64,000 bases of DNA, taken from contig QHSX01000038.1 of assembly GCA_003221695.1 (NCBI GenBank), forward strand, positions 296,046 through 360,045, given 5' to 3'. The DNA comes from Candidatus Rokuibacteriota bacterium (GTDB lineage: Bacteria > Methylomirabilota > Methylomirabilia > Rokubacteriales > CSP1-6). Each line of letters opens with the position of its first letter. Position 1 is the first letter of the stretch. Below the pieces are notes generated by a model that was not told where the DNA came from, searched no databases, and saw nothing but the letters and a program-made list of their open reading frames with translations. Position numbers and translations under genes: made by a program. This document shows, in pieces, positions 50,986 through 60,100 of the stretch.

Positions 50986-52755
50986 TCATCCTCTTCTTTC
51001 GGATGCGCGCAGGGCGAGCGGAACATGCTCGGCGGTCTGAGCCTCCTCGGCGTGGCGGGCCGCGGCCTCCAGCACCTGGTCGGGGGTGCGGAAGAGGACG
51101 CCGACACAAAAGACTACGAGCGCACCGATCATGGGCCACCAGGTGAACGAGACTTCAGGAATCACGACCGGCTGCTGAAACGTCCGGTGGATGCCGAACA
51201 AGGGGGCCGCCATGTTCAGGATGGTGATGTTCAGCTTGCCAGCGACAACAGTCGCGAGGAGCCCGGCCGAGACGGCGACGAGGTTTCCGGCGTCGGAACC
51301 GCGCCGTGTGGTGAGCATTCCGATGAGGAAGACACCGAGCATGGGGCCCAGAATGAATCCCGCGATTCCGAGCACGACCGGAATGATTCTCAAATTCGGA
51401 ATCGTCACCTTCGCATAGGCGAATGCGCCGGCGATGACGATCATGAGCGCGGCGAAGAGGACCGTGAACCAGCGCGCGGCCTGGACGTAGTGCGCCTCGC
51501 TCTTGCCGCGAACCCACCGGATGTACCAGTCGTTCGTGGCGCTGGTCGCCAGCGCGTTGAGCGCCGCGGAGAAGGAGCCCATGGCGGTGGCGAAGATGCC
51601 AGCAAGGACCAGACCGCGGATACCCACAGGCATGACGTTGAGGATATACGAGCCAAAGACGTCCGCGGCGGCCGTTGGGTGATAGGTGGGGTCCTTCTGG
51701 TAGTACGCCACGAGGAGGATTCCGATGAAGACGAAGGCGGAGGCGATCGGCAGGTCGAGGAAGGCGGCGGTAATCAGGCTACGGCGCGCCCTCTGGTAGG
51801 TCTCGGCCGTCAGCATCCGCTGAACCATGTCCTGATCGGTGCCGAAGGCAGCCATATTGCCCAGGGTCGCCCCGATGAGCGCGGAGAAGAGGGTATAGTC
51901 GCTGGCCAGAATCAGCTTGACGTAGTCCCACAGGCCCATCCCCGCAAGATGGTGGCTCTCCTTCCACTTCATGACGGCGCTCGATTCAAACCCGTGCAGG
52001 AAGTAGCCCTCGTGTGTGGTCAACTGGGGGACGGCCAGGATGACCTCGTGCAGTCCGCCGACATGGTTGAGGAGAGTGCCAATGGCAATCAACGCGCCGC
52101 CGAACATCAGGCAGGCCTGAATCACGTCCGTCCAGATGACGGCCTTGATTCCGCCGACCGCCGTATAGACGCAGGTGACGACGGTGAGGGCGATGATCGC
52201 GACGACGTAGGGACCGACCGTCGTCACCGCCTGCTGGCTGAACTGCACCTGTCCGCCCGATACGAACATGCGGTACGCCAGCACCATCACGAGCGACGGT
52301 ATGAAGAGCCGCGTTCCCGACGCCAGAGTCCGCATAAACAGGAAGAGGGCGGAGACGTAGCCCTTGGTCAGCGGCCCGAAACGAACGCCCAGGTAGTCGT
52401 AGACCGTGTAGACCTTAAAGGTGTAGTAGGGCTTGAGGAAGACATTGCCGACGATGCAGCGCCCGATGATGAGGCCCAGGACGAGCTGCACGTACGCAAA
52501 GCTTTTGTTGGTGTAACCCTCGACGGGCGCGCCGAGGAAGGTTGCGGCGCTGGTTTCCGCGGCTATGATCGAAGCCATCGCGGCCCACCACGGCACGCGA
52601 CGCCCTCCGAGCGCATAGTCGTTCAGGCTCTTCTCCCGCCGCCCCGCATACAGCCCGATGGCCGTAATGGCGGCGAAGTAAAAGAGGATGATGAGTCCGT
52701 CGACCAGAAGCTGCCCTTCCGTTGCTATCTCCCCTTCCGTTCCGGCCGCTTTCAA
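50986..52755 (-). CDS. Sodium:solute symporter (SSS/SGLT family)
   Basis: A 589-residue integral membrane protein with about 13 helices. It starts LLVDGLIILFYFAAITAIGLYAGRR and contains the SSS core (WWAAMASIIAAETSAATFLG, GIKAVIWTDVIQACLM, TATDQDM-like GTDQDMVQRML, IRGLVLAGIFATAMGSFSAALN). It imports a sugar, amino sugar, sialic acid or similar with Na+. Its position 20 bases before nagZ suggests a muropeptide-derived sugar or related solute. The TTG start is the only canonical one before the first helix; no ribosome site is visible. Confidence 0.85.
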   Translation of the reverse strand: MKAAGTEGEIATEGQLLVDGLIILFYFAAITAIGLYAGRREKSLNDYALGGRRVPWWAAMASIIAAETSAATFLGAPVEGYTNKSFAYVQLVLGLIIGRCIVGNVFLKPYYTFKVYTVYDYLGVRFGPLTKGYVSALFLFMRTLASGTRLFIPSLVMVLAYRMFVSGGQVQFSQQAVTTVGPYVVAIIALTVVTCVYTAVGGIKAVIWTDVIQACLMFGGALIAIGTLLNHVGGLHEVILAVPQLTTHEGYFLHGFESSAVMKWKESHHLAGMGLWDYVKLILASDYTLFSALIGATLGNMAAFGTDQDMVQRMLTAETYQRARRSLITAAFLDLPIASAFVFIGILLVAYYQKDPTYHPTAAADVFGSYILNVMPVGIRGLVLAGIFATAMGSFSAALNALATSATNDWYIRWVRGKSEAHYVQAARWFTVLFAALMIVIAGAFAYAKVTIPNLRIIPVVLGIAGFILGPMLGVFLIGMLTTRRGSDAGNLVAVSAGLLATVVAGKLNITILNMAAPLFGIHRTFQQPVVIPEVSFTWWPMIGALVVFCVGVLFRTPDQVLEAAARHAEEAQTAEHVPLALRASERRG

Positions 52756-53030
52756 TCGTCGGGCGCCGACCGTTTGCCACCCGATTGCACGCGCAATCTG
52801 TAGCGTATCTCGTGGTGTCCCTCATGCGGCAGAAAAGCTTTGCTGGAGCCGCCTCCCGAGACGGAGACTTGTCATTGCCCGTGGAGCGCACCCCTGGAGT
52901 GGAGGGATTTGCGACGGCCCAGGGTCGGCGGCAAGGCCCTCTGGTGGCTTGCTCCGAGTAAAGTCGGGGCGACCCGTCGAGCCGTCGATGCTAGCGAACA
53001 TTCTGCGGCTGATGTCGACGCGCGAAGCGC

Positions 53031-53879
53031 TCAGTGGAGGACCGTCCTCGCGATGTCTTCCAGCGCCTTCTGCATCTCCTGCTCGGTCTTCGCCGCGGCC
53101 GGCCTGATGATGACGCGGGTGGCGCCGGCGTCGAGGAAGCGGCGCACGAGGTCCCGGTCCGCGGGCTGGCCGAAGGCCGAGATGGTGATCTTCGCCGGAT
53201 CGCGTCCGGCCTGCTTCGCCATCGCGCCGAGTTTGTTTCGACTCATTTCGACCTCGGCAGGCGTCGCGCGGTTGGGAAGCCAGCCGTCGCCCCACTCGAC
53301 GACGCGTTCCAGCACGTTCTTGGCGTGGCCGCCCAGGATCACCGGCGGGTGCGGCTTCTGCGCGGGTTTGGGATAGGACCTGACCGGCGGGAAGTCGTAG
53401 TACTTGCCGTGGAACTCGGCCTCCTGCTTCGTCCACAACTCTTTCATCACCAGGACCGCCTCACGCGCCTGGCTCCAGCGGTGGTCGAAGTCCCCTCCCA
53501 TGATGGTGGTCTCTTCACGGTGCCAGCCCGTGCCGATGCCGAACAAGAACCGCCCTCCGCTGAAGAGATCGAGCGTGGAGATCTCCTTGGCAAGGAGCAG
53601 CGGGTTGCGCTCGGGAACGAGCGTGATGCCCGTCCCGAGCTTCAATGTCCTGGTGACACCGGACGCGCGCGCGAGCGCCACGAAGGGATCAACGAAGTGC
53701 GAGTAGCTCTCCGGGATGACGCCGTCGGCCGAGCCCGGGAAGCGGCTCTTGCTGTCGACCGGCATGATCGGGTGTTCGGCGCACCACAACGACTCGAAGC
53801 CGAGCGCCTCGGCGGTCTTCGCTATCGATGCGACGTCCACGTCGTAGGCGGGCAGCGGCACGGAGATTCCGACGTTCAT
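53031..53879 (-). CDS. LLM-class flavin (F420-type) oxidoreductase
   Basis: A 282-residue bacterial-luciferase-like TIM barrel: MNVGISVPLPAYDVDVASIA, AEALGFESLWCAEHP, LKLGTGITLVPERNPLLLAKEI, STLDLFSGGRFLFGIGTGWH, PPVILGGHAKNVLERVVEWGDGWLP and AGATRVIIRPA. The pattern resembles F420-dependent LLM oxidoreductases more than FMN monooxygenases, but the cofactor is not certain. AGGAGG precedes ATG 53879. Convergent or co-directional partners are absent. Confidence 0.85.
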   Translation of the reverse strand: MNVGISVPLPAYDVDVASIAKTAEALGFESLWCAEHPIMPVDSKSRFPGSADGVIPESYSHFVDPFVALARASGVTRTLKLGTGITLVPERNPLLLAKEISTLDLFSGGRFLFGIGTGWHREETTIMGGDFDHRWSQAREAVLVMKELWTKQEAEFHGKYYDFPPVRSYPKPAQKPHPPVILGGHAKNVLERVVEWGDGWLPNRATPAEVEMSRNKLGAMAKQAGRDPAKITISAFGQPADRDLVRRFLDAGATRVIIRPAAAKTEQEMQKALEDIARTVLH

Positions 53880-53967
53880 GGCGGTCCTCCTCTTTGGCGT
53901 GCCGATGCTACCATGAGGCTGCGCCGTCAAGGTTCAGGGGTCGCCGCCGGCAGGTCCAGGGCCATGT

Positions 53968-53992
53968 TGGTGGCGACAGGGGAATCGAACCC
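53968..53992 (-). other. tRNA-like 3' end (T-arm plus CCA), no complete tRNA
   Basis: The minus strand reads GGGTTCGATTCCCC then TGTCGCCA-CCA: a T-arm with a GTTCGATT loop and a CCA terminus, as in a tRNA or tmRNA 3' end. I could not find a matching 5' acceptor strand, D-arm or anticodon arm in the next 350 bases, nor a tmRNA tag frame. It may be a tRNA 3' fragment of the kind left as an attachment site by integrative elements. Confidence 0.4.
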
Positions 53993-55055
53993 GTGCTTAG
54001 GGATTCTCTTCTCGTGGGGACGTTAGAGCCGCACCCGGACACGGAATTCGAGCGGGGCCGAGGCTGTTGCCGTCGGAGCATCGCGCCCCCCCGCAACAGA
54101 CCGGCGACCGACTTGTATCACGGGGGCGGGCGCCGCCGTTCGCGTTCATAAATCTCCACTCAACATCGAGTCGAAGGTGGCGAAAACACTACCGTCCGAG
54201 AAGCGAGTTTGTGGCGTTTCGAAATCACTTGATTAGAAGACGGCGCGTGGTCGAGCCCCGCCGCTCAGGCCGAGGGAACCGCAAACTTAAAGAACTCGGG
54301 GAAGTAAGTAGCTGGCAGAGAGCTGAAGTCATTGAAAAAGGTAGCTGGGATAAGATGCCCGGGCAAGAAAAGGCTGGCTATGTCGTAGCCCGAGCATGCG
54401 CCGATGGGCTTGAACTTCTTATCAAGAAATGAGATTGCTACGTGCGCTTGAGCTTTGCCATCATCGAGACGAGCGACGATCGCTCCCACTGCGACGTTCC
54501 TTTTTCAGATCAGTCTCGCGGCGTCGCCGCGCGAGACGTCGGAGTCGTTGAACCGCGCGATTGGTTTTCGAGTGTGAGCCCATAAAGGCTCCTCCTGTAG
54601 AGTGGAGACGCGTACCCTGACGCACAATATCATCGCCTGATCTGGCCCTTGTGCACGAATCGCCGGCGATAAACCTCGCCTCCCAGTAAAAGCGTCCGTG
54701 CGGTCGCCACGATCGTGGTGAGGCGGAGCGGAAGCGCTCGTGAGCGCGAACAACGAGGGGGTGCGGTCACGCGACACCGGCAGCGCAGCGCGCTGCAGGG
54801 TCTGTTCCAACAGCGTCTCTTTGCTCAGCACCGGGCAGAACTGAGGCATGAGCATCACTCGAGAGACAGGAATCGAAGGACCACGTGATCCGTACAGTTA
54901 CGAAGCTCGCTGAACGCTCGGATGAGCGCGAGGGCCATTGACTTCAGGAACGCCTTGTGGCTGAACGGGATAGGCGGCCGCTGTGCATCGTTGTGGCGAA
55001 GGCTGGGGCACGTGCCGGTCGACACCGGCACGGCCTCGGACCCGGCCGGCCTCGA
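53993..55055. other. Gene-poor, lower-GC stretch
   Basis: About 1060 bases with no confidently coding frame other than the weak candidate at 54265-54489. Base composition is visibly less GC-rich than neighbours, particularly 54140-54440. Several overlapping frames exist but none shows a recognisable protein. With the tRNA-like end at 53968 this may be the remains of inserted DNA. Confidence 0.4.
54265..54489 (-). CDS. Hypothetical 74-residue protein in a lower-GC stretch
   Basis: An open frame from GTG 54489 with AAAGGAAC 9 bases upstream. The product (MGAIVARLDDGKAQAHVAIS, LDKKFKPIGACSGYDIASLF, then an aromatic-rich FFNDFSSLPATYFPEFFKF) has a protein-like composition. A plus-strand frame on the same DNA (54280-54432) is also protein-like, so strand is uncertain. 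No family is recognised. Codons use more A/T at third positions than neighbouring genes. Confidence 0.3.
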   Translation of the reverse strand: MGAIVARLDDGKAQAHVAISFLDKKFKPIGACSGYDIASLFLPGHLIPATFFNDFSSLPATYFPEFFKFAVPSA

Positions 55056-55499
55056 TCAGGCGGCCTTGACTTCGATCGTCCTCGGCGTCGCGGCTTGCGG
55101 CGCGGGAACCCTCACCTCGAGCATGCCCCTCGCGTACTTCGCCTCCACTTGGGCGGCGTCGACGCCCTCAGGAAGGGTGAACTTTCGCTCGAACGCGCCG
55201 TATGCGACCTCGCGGACGAAATAGTCCTTGCCCGCGGTGTCGTGATCGGCCTTGCGCTCGCCCTTGACGGTGAGGACGTTGTCCATCAAGGACACCTTCA
55301 CGTCCTTCGAATCCACGCCCGGCAGGGCGAGCTGGATGACGTAGGTGCCGTCCTCCGTCCGCCCCTCCGCGGCGGGAAGCCACGACGGACGCTGAGCGGC
55401 CTCATCCGTGGCGCCGCCGAAGAATCTCGCGGATAGGTCGTCGACGTCGTGGTGGAAGTGGAACTGCCGGGTCGGGGACCAGCGAAGCATGGTGTTCAT
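55056..55499 (-). CDS. Small heat shock protein Hsp20
   Basis: A 147-residue alpha-crystallin chaperone. After an N-terminal arm (MNTMLRWSPTRQFHFHHDVD) the crystallin domain runs from about 45 to 138: GTYVIQLALPGVDSKDVKVS, LMDNVLTVKGERKAD, FTLPEGVDAAQVEAKYARGMLEVRVP, and the family A-x-x-x-n-G-x-L motif ARGMLEV. Its IxV-like tail (RTIEVKAA) aids oligomerisation. It holds unfolding proteins for other chaperones under stress. GAGAGGAGAG precedes ATG 55499. Confidence 0.9.
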   Translation of the reverse strand: MNTMLRWSPTRQFHFHHDVDDLSARFFGGATDEAAQRPSWLPAAEGRTEDGTYVIQLALPGVDSKDVKVSLMDNVLTVKGERKADHDTAGKDYFVREVAYGAFERKFTLPEGVDAAQVEAKYARGMLEVRVPAPQAATPRTIEVKAA

Positions 55500-55568
55500 G
55501 GTGCTCTCCTCTCGAAGATCTTTGTGTCTATAACTCCGAGTTAAAACCACGACGGTTTCCTATCCTAC

Positions 55569-55829
55569 TCACCGCGCAGCACCCAGGTAAATCGACATGA
55601 AGTGCTCGCGCTCCGATTCCAAAGTCTTTCGTCTGTCACGCTCGAGGGTTGTCTTCACTCGGTGGCCCGAACCAGTCAGGCACGCCTCGTAGTACCGCCT
55701 GAGCCCTTCGACGCCACCTGTTGCAAACGCGTTTTCCGCGTGCTCCTTCAGCTTCCAAGCCGGGATCAAGTCCTTACCGCCTTCGTATACATCCAGAACG
55801 ACCGCCAGCATCGCCGCCCCTCTGTCCAC
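55569..55829 (-). CDS. Small conserved-looking protein, unknown
   Basis: An 86-residue protein: AAMLAVVLDVYEGGKDLIPA, WKLKEHAENAFATGGVEGLR, RYYEACLTGSG, then a charged helix ending EREHFMSIYLG. It is helical and soluble. GTG 55829 has GGAGG 6 bases upstream; GTG 55835 and ATG 55811 are alternatives. It lies upstream of and co-directional with hsp20, so it may be part of a stress-responsive unit. Family not recognised. Confidence 0.5.
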   Translation of the reverse strand: MDRGAAMLAVVLDVYEGGKDLIPAWKLKEHAENAFATGGVEGLRRYYEACLTGSGHRVKTTLERDRRKTLESEREHFMSIYLGAAR

Positions 55830-56110
55830 TTCCACCCTCCTAGTCGCCTCTCACCGTTCACCGTATTCCCGCCCCTCTGTTTGGGCCGATCCGGAAACGT
55901 CAGCCCTCTCCCCCCTCCTCGGTATACGGATCACCCTCGACCGGTGGGTCGCCGTAGGTCTTGTCCTCAATCATCGCTGCCGTCACTGACGGCCGCTGGG
56001 AACAACCGAGGATCATCGCCACCCCCGCGGCCAAGATTGGCAACCCGATCCACTTCGACATCGTCGTCTCCTTGCTACGACACCGATTCTCAGGTCCTGC
56101 GCCTCTGCGG

Positions 56111-56362
56111 TCAGTTCCCCCTCAGTCCTGTTCGCCCTGCCCCGCTCCGCTGGTGGCGAACCGCCTTGGCCTGACCCTCAACGTTGGCGCGGAGGGCCGG
56201 GTGGTTGTCTCGCTTCAGCCCCACTTCGATGAGGGCCCGGAGGATGATCTGGAGGCTCACCGGCAGCTTGAGCGCGGTCGTCGCCTTCCCCGCCAAGACC
56301 CGAGCCCTGTCCAGGACGTCCTGCGTCAGAATGAGGAGGACTTTCGTCTTGTTCGTGAGCAT
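56111..56362 (-). CDS. Small NKT-family protein, unknown (copy 1)
   Basis: An 83-residue protein starting MLTNKTKVLLILTQDVLDRA, followed by RVLAGKATTALKLPVSLQIILRALIEVGLKRD and a basic tail. The central part (strand, helix, then SLQIILRALIEVGL helix) resembles a ribbon-helix-helix or small DNA-binding fold, but this is not certain. A related N-terminus (MFANKTRILLTFREDVLGRA) occurs at 56824. GGGGGG precedes the ATG. No family recognised. Confidence 0.5.
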   Translation of the reverse strand: MLTNKTKVLLILTQDVLDRARVLAGKATTALKLPVSLQIILRALIEVGLKRDNHPALRANVEGQAKAVRHQRSGAGRTGLRGN

Positions 56363-56409
56363 CACCCCCCCGGCCCGGCTGACTCCTGACCGGACACCCA
56401 GCCCCGCCG

Positions 56410-56466
56410 CTATAGTTATATAATTTTTACTTGATATATAATATATATAATAATAGACTCAGTATG
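56410..56466. promoter_or_regulatory. AT-rich spacer between divergent small genes
   Basis: About 55 bases made almost wholly of A and T (TATATAATTTTTAC, ATATATAATATATATAATAA) in an otherwise GC-rich genome. It lies between the divergent gene at 56111 and the GlsB-family gene at 56522. Such AT islands commonly carry promoter -10 elements or nucleoid-protein sites. Confidence 0.5.
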
Positions 56467-56521
56467 TCAAGTGAGATCGAGGGGAGCGAGGCCGGAGCAT
56501 CCGGGTCAAGGAGGATGAGTC

Positions 56522-56788
56522 ATGCATTTCGAAATGTTCGGGGCGTCGGTTCTCGTCGGACTGATGAGCGGCTGGCTGGCCGGGATCGCCATGAAGAGCG
56601 GAGGGTACGGGCTGCTCTGGGACATCGTCTTTGGTCTCAGCGGGAGCGTCGTGGGGAGCTGGATCTTCCAAACCCTGGGGGCGCCGGAGGCGGGTTGGGG
56701 CGGGACAGGTATTGCCGCGTTCGTCGGGGCGGCTCTCATGATCACGCTCCAGCGCAAGATCTGGCCCGTGCAGGTCGTACACGCGTAG
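56522..56788 (+). CDS. GlsB/YeaQ/YmgE-family membrane protein
   Basis: An 88-residue protein with three membrane helices: ASVLVGLMSGWLAGIAMKSG, GYGLLWDIVFGLSGSVVGSWIF and GIAAFVGAALMITLQRKIW. The LxxG-rich layout is that of the transglycosylase-associated (GlsB/YeaQ/YmgE) family, usually induced under stress. Function is unknown. GGAGGATGAG precedes the ATG. Its location near hsp20 suggests a stress island. Confidence 0.82.
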   Translation: MHFEMFGASVLVGLMSGWLAGIAMKSGGYGLLWDIVFGLSGSVVGSWIFQTLGAPEAGWGGTGIAAFVGAALMITLQRKIWPVQVVHA

Positions 56789-56823
56789 GAACGTGACCCG
56801 CAGCAAGAGAGGCGTTGGTGGCA

Positions 56824-57120
56824 ATGTTCGCGAATAAGACCAGGATTCTCCTCACTTTCCGTGAGGACGTTCTCGGGCGGGCTCGCGTGTTTCCGGGGCT
56901 GAAGCTCGCCGAACACAGAATGCGTTTCCATCGCGCATCGTGTGGAGCTCTAGGCCTGGTCAGGATCCAAAGCGCGTCTGGGAGGGAGGGCCGTCCCATG
57001 CGGGTCCGCGGTCTCACGTGGCTCCTCCGACGGGCGCGTTCCTGTATACTCGATTTCTCTTCATGGAAGAGGCTGGCGGGCCTTAGCGTTCCCGCTACAA
57101 TCTCTCGTCCTCGCGAGTAG
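56824..57120 (+). pseudogene. Truncated second copy of NKT-family protein
   Basis: The first 25 residues, MFANKTRILLTFREDVLGRA and RVFPG, align with the protein at 56111 (MLTNKTKVLLILTQDVLDRA, RVLAG). After this the sequence jumps to LKLAEHRM, matching LKL of the homologue with an internal deletion, and the remaining frame has no similarity. It appears to be a degraded paralogue on the opposite strand flanking the GlsB-family gene. Confidence 0.45.
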
Positions 57121-57151
57121 CTCACCAGATTCCTTCGCTTCTGAGACGACA

Positions 57152-60100
57152 ATGCCAAGCGCCCAGCCTTCTGCGGAGTTTGCACGACAACCACTCGAAG
57201 AGCCGATCCGCGCGGAACTCTTCGGCGTCGAGCGCCTCGAACAGCACGCCGAGAGCCTGGCTGCGGCCCAGCATGTCATGAGCGAGTCAGAGAAGGGCCG
57301 TCGACTGTTGCCGCGCGTCGAGGACAACGGACGCGTGCTGCGCGAGGCGTATCGCGTGATCGCCGAGGCGGTCCGAGAGGGCCGCGCGATCGCGCCGGCA
57401 GCGGAATGGCTGGTCGACAACTTCCACGTGGTGGACGAACAGCTGCGCGAGATCCGCGACGATTTGCCGATCGGCTTCTATCGGCAGCTGCCCAAGCTGG
57501 CCGAGGGGCCTCTCGCAGGCTATCCGCGCGTCTACGGGCTGGCCTGGGCGTTCGTCGCGCATACGGACAGCCGGTTCGATCCGGAGGCGCTCCGTCGATT
57601 CGTCCACGCCTACCAGCGCGTGCAGCCGCTGAGCATCGCTGAGCTCTGGGCGGTGGCGATCACCCTGCGGGTCGTGCTCGTCGAGAATCTTCGACGCCTG
57701 GCGGAAAGCATCGTCGGCGGGCGGGCCGCGCGCGAGGAGGCCGACGCGCTGGCCGACGACCTGCTCGGGATCGGCGATCGGCCTGTGGCGCAAGCGGCGG
57801 TGGCCCTCCAGCGGCTCGAGGGCGCCCGGCTGGTGACCGCCTTCGCGGTGCAGCTCGTCCAGCGGCTGCGCGATCAGGACCCCGCTGTCACACCGGCGTT
57901 GCTCTGGCTTGACGGACGCTTGGCGGCCCAAGGGACGACATCCGATGACATCGTCCGGGTCGAGCATCAGCGACAGGCTGCGATGAACGTGACCGTCCGG
58001 AACGTGATCCTGAGCATGAGCCTGATGTCCGCGCTCGACTGGGCCGAATTCTTCGAGAGCGTCAGCCTGGTCGACGAAGTGCTTCGAGCGGGCACTACCT
58101 ATCGAGCGATGGACTTCGTGACGCGAGACCGTTACCGTCACGCGATCGAAGAGCTCGCGCGGGGTTCGGGCCGATCCGAGCTCGACGTCGCGCGGGAAGC
58201 GGTGCTCCACGCGACGCGCGCGGGGAGCGGCGACGACCCCCACGACGCGCGGCGAGATGACCCAGGCTACTATCTCATCGCGAAAGGGCGCAGGGCCCTC
58301 GAGCTGGCACTCGGCTTCCGGGCCCCCGTAACGCGCCGGCTGTTTCGCGCCTACGTCGCGTCGGCGACGCCCGGTTACCTCGGGACGATCGTTATCCTCA
58401 GCGGGCTCATTCTCGCGCTGCCCCTCTTCCATGCCGCTCTATCGGGGGCCGGACCGTTGAGCCTGCTCCTGCTCGCGCTACTGGCGGCCGTCCCCGCTTC
58501 GGACCTCGTGATCGCGTTTGTGAATCGATGGGTCACGGTGCTGCTCCCGCCGCGCGTGCTGCCTCGCCTCGAGCTGCGCGATGGCGTGCCCGTGACACTG
58601 GGCACGATGGTCGTCGTGCCCGCCCTCTTGACCGACCGCGTGGAGGTCGACGAGCTGCTCGAGCGGCTGGAAGTGCACTACCTGGCGAATTCGGATGGTG
58701 ATCTTCGTTTCGCCCTTCTCACCGACTGGACGGATGCGCCCACGGAGAGCATGCCGGGTGACGAGGAGAGTCTCGCCGCGGCGCGCGAGGGGATCGCGGG
58801 TCTGAACCGACGCTACGGTCCCATTCCGGGTGGAAGCCAGCGATTCCTTCTCTTCCACCGTCGGCGGCTCTGGAACGAGAGCGAGCAGACGTGGATGGGG
58901 TGGGAGCGCAAGCGCGGGAAGCTCCACGAGCTGAATCGCCTCCTCCGAGGAGCGACGGACACCACGTTTGTAACGAGTGACGCGAGCCCGGCTCGAATCG
59001 CGGGTGGTCTGAGCGAGATGGGCGAGGTTCCGGGCGACGTCCGGTACGTCATCACGCTCGATTCCGACACCCGGCTGCCACGAGGAGCCGTCAATCGGCT
59101 GGTTGGGACGATGGCGCATCCTCTCAATCGCCCGAGGTTCGATCCCGGCACGCGGCGTGTCGTCGAAGGGTACGCCGTGCTTCAACCGCGAGTCACGCCG
59201 CCGCTACCCGGTGGCGAGAGCTCCTTCTTCCAGCGCCTTTCGTCGGGCCCGTCCGGTATCGACCCATATGCCGCGGCTGTGTCCGACGTCTACCAGGACC
59301 TCTTCGGCGAGGGCTCGTACACGGGCAAGGGAATCTATGACGTGGACGTGTTCGAGGCGGCGCTGGCGGGACGGGTGCCGGAGAACGCGCTGTTGAGCCA
59401 CGATCTCTTCGAGGGACTGTTCACGCGTGCCGGTCTGGTCACCGACATCGAACTGTTCGAGCATGCCCCATCCCATTACGGGGTCGCCGCCGCCCGCCAC
59501 CACCGATGGGCGCGTGGCGACTGGCAACTGCTCCCGTGGATCGTCGGGCGCGGGTCTGGCGCTCCGATTCGATTGATCGGGCGCTGGAAGATGACGGACA
59601 ACCTGCGCCGCACGCTGTTGGCGCCGGCGAGCTTTCTGACCCTAGTGGTCGGGTGGACGCTGCCGGCCGCATCGCCCGTGGTGTGGAGCACGTTCGTCTT
59701 CGCGACGATCGCGCTCCCCACGCTCCTGCCGATCCTCACTGTAGTGATCCCGCGAAGGCGTGGCATTTCGAAGCGAAGCCACACTCGCGCGATCGGCCGG
59801 GACCTTGTCCTAGCCGCGTCGCAGACGGCGTTCGTGCTCACGATGCTCGCGCACCAAGCCTGGCTGATGAGCGATGCGATCGTGCGGACGCTCGTCCGCG
59901 TGTACGTGACGCATCGCAAGCTCCTGGAGTGGGTGACCGCGGCGCAGGCGAAGGCCGGTCTGCGCCTGGACCTCCGCGGATTCTACCGACGCATGGGCGG
60001 CGGTGTCACGCTGGCCGCTGCTGCCACGGCCGTGGTCGGGTGGTGGCGACCCACGGCCTGGCCTGCCGCTCTGCCCTTCCTGCTGCTCTGGGCGGCGTCG

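Noticed and set aside
54067..54432. Plus-strand 121-codon open frame in the lower-GC stretch
   Set aside because: Its second half looks protein-like, but the first half is Arg-rich noise with no ribosome site; the opposite-strand frame has a better start. Neither is secure.
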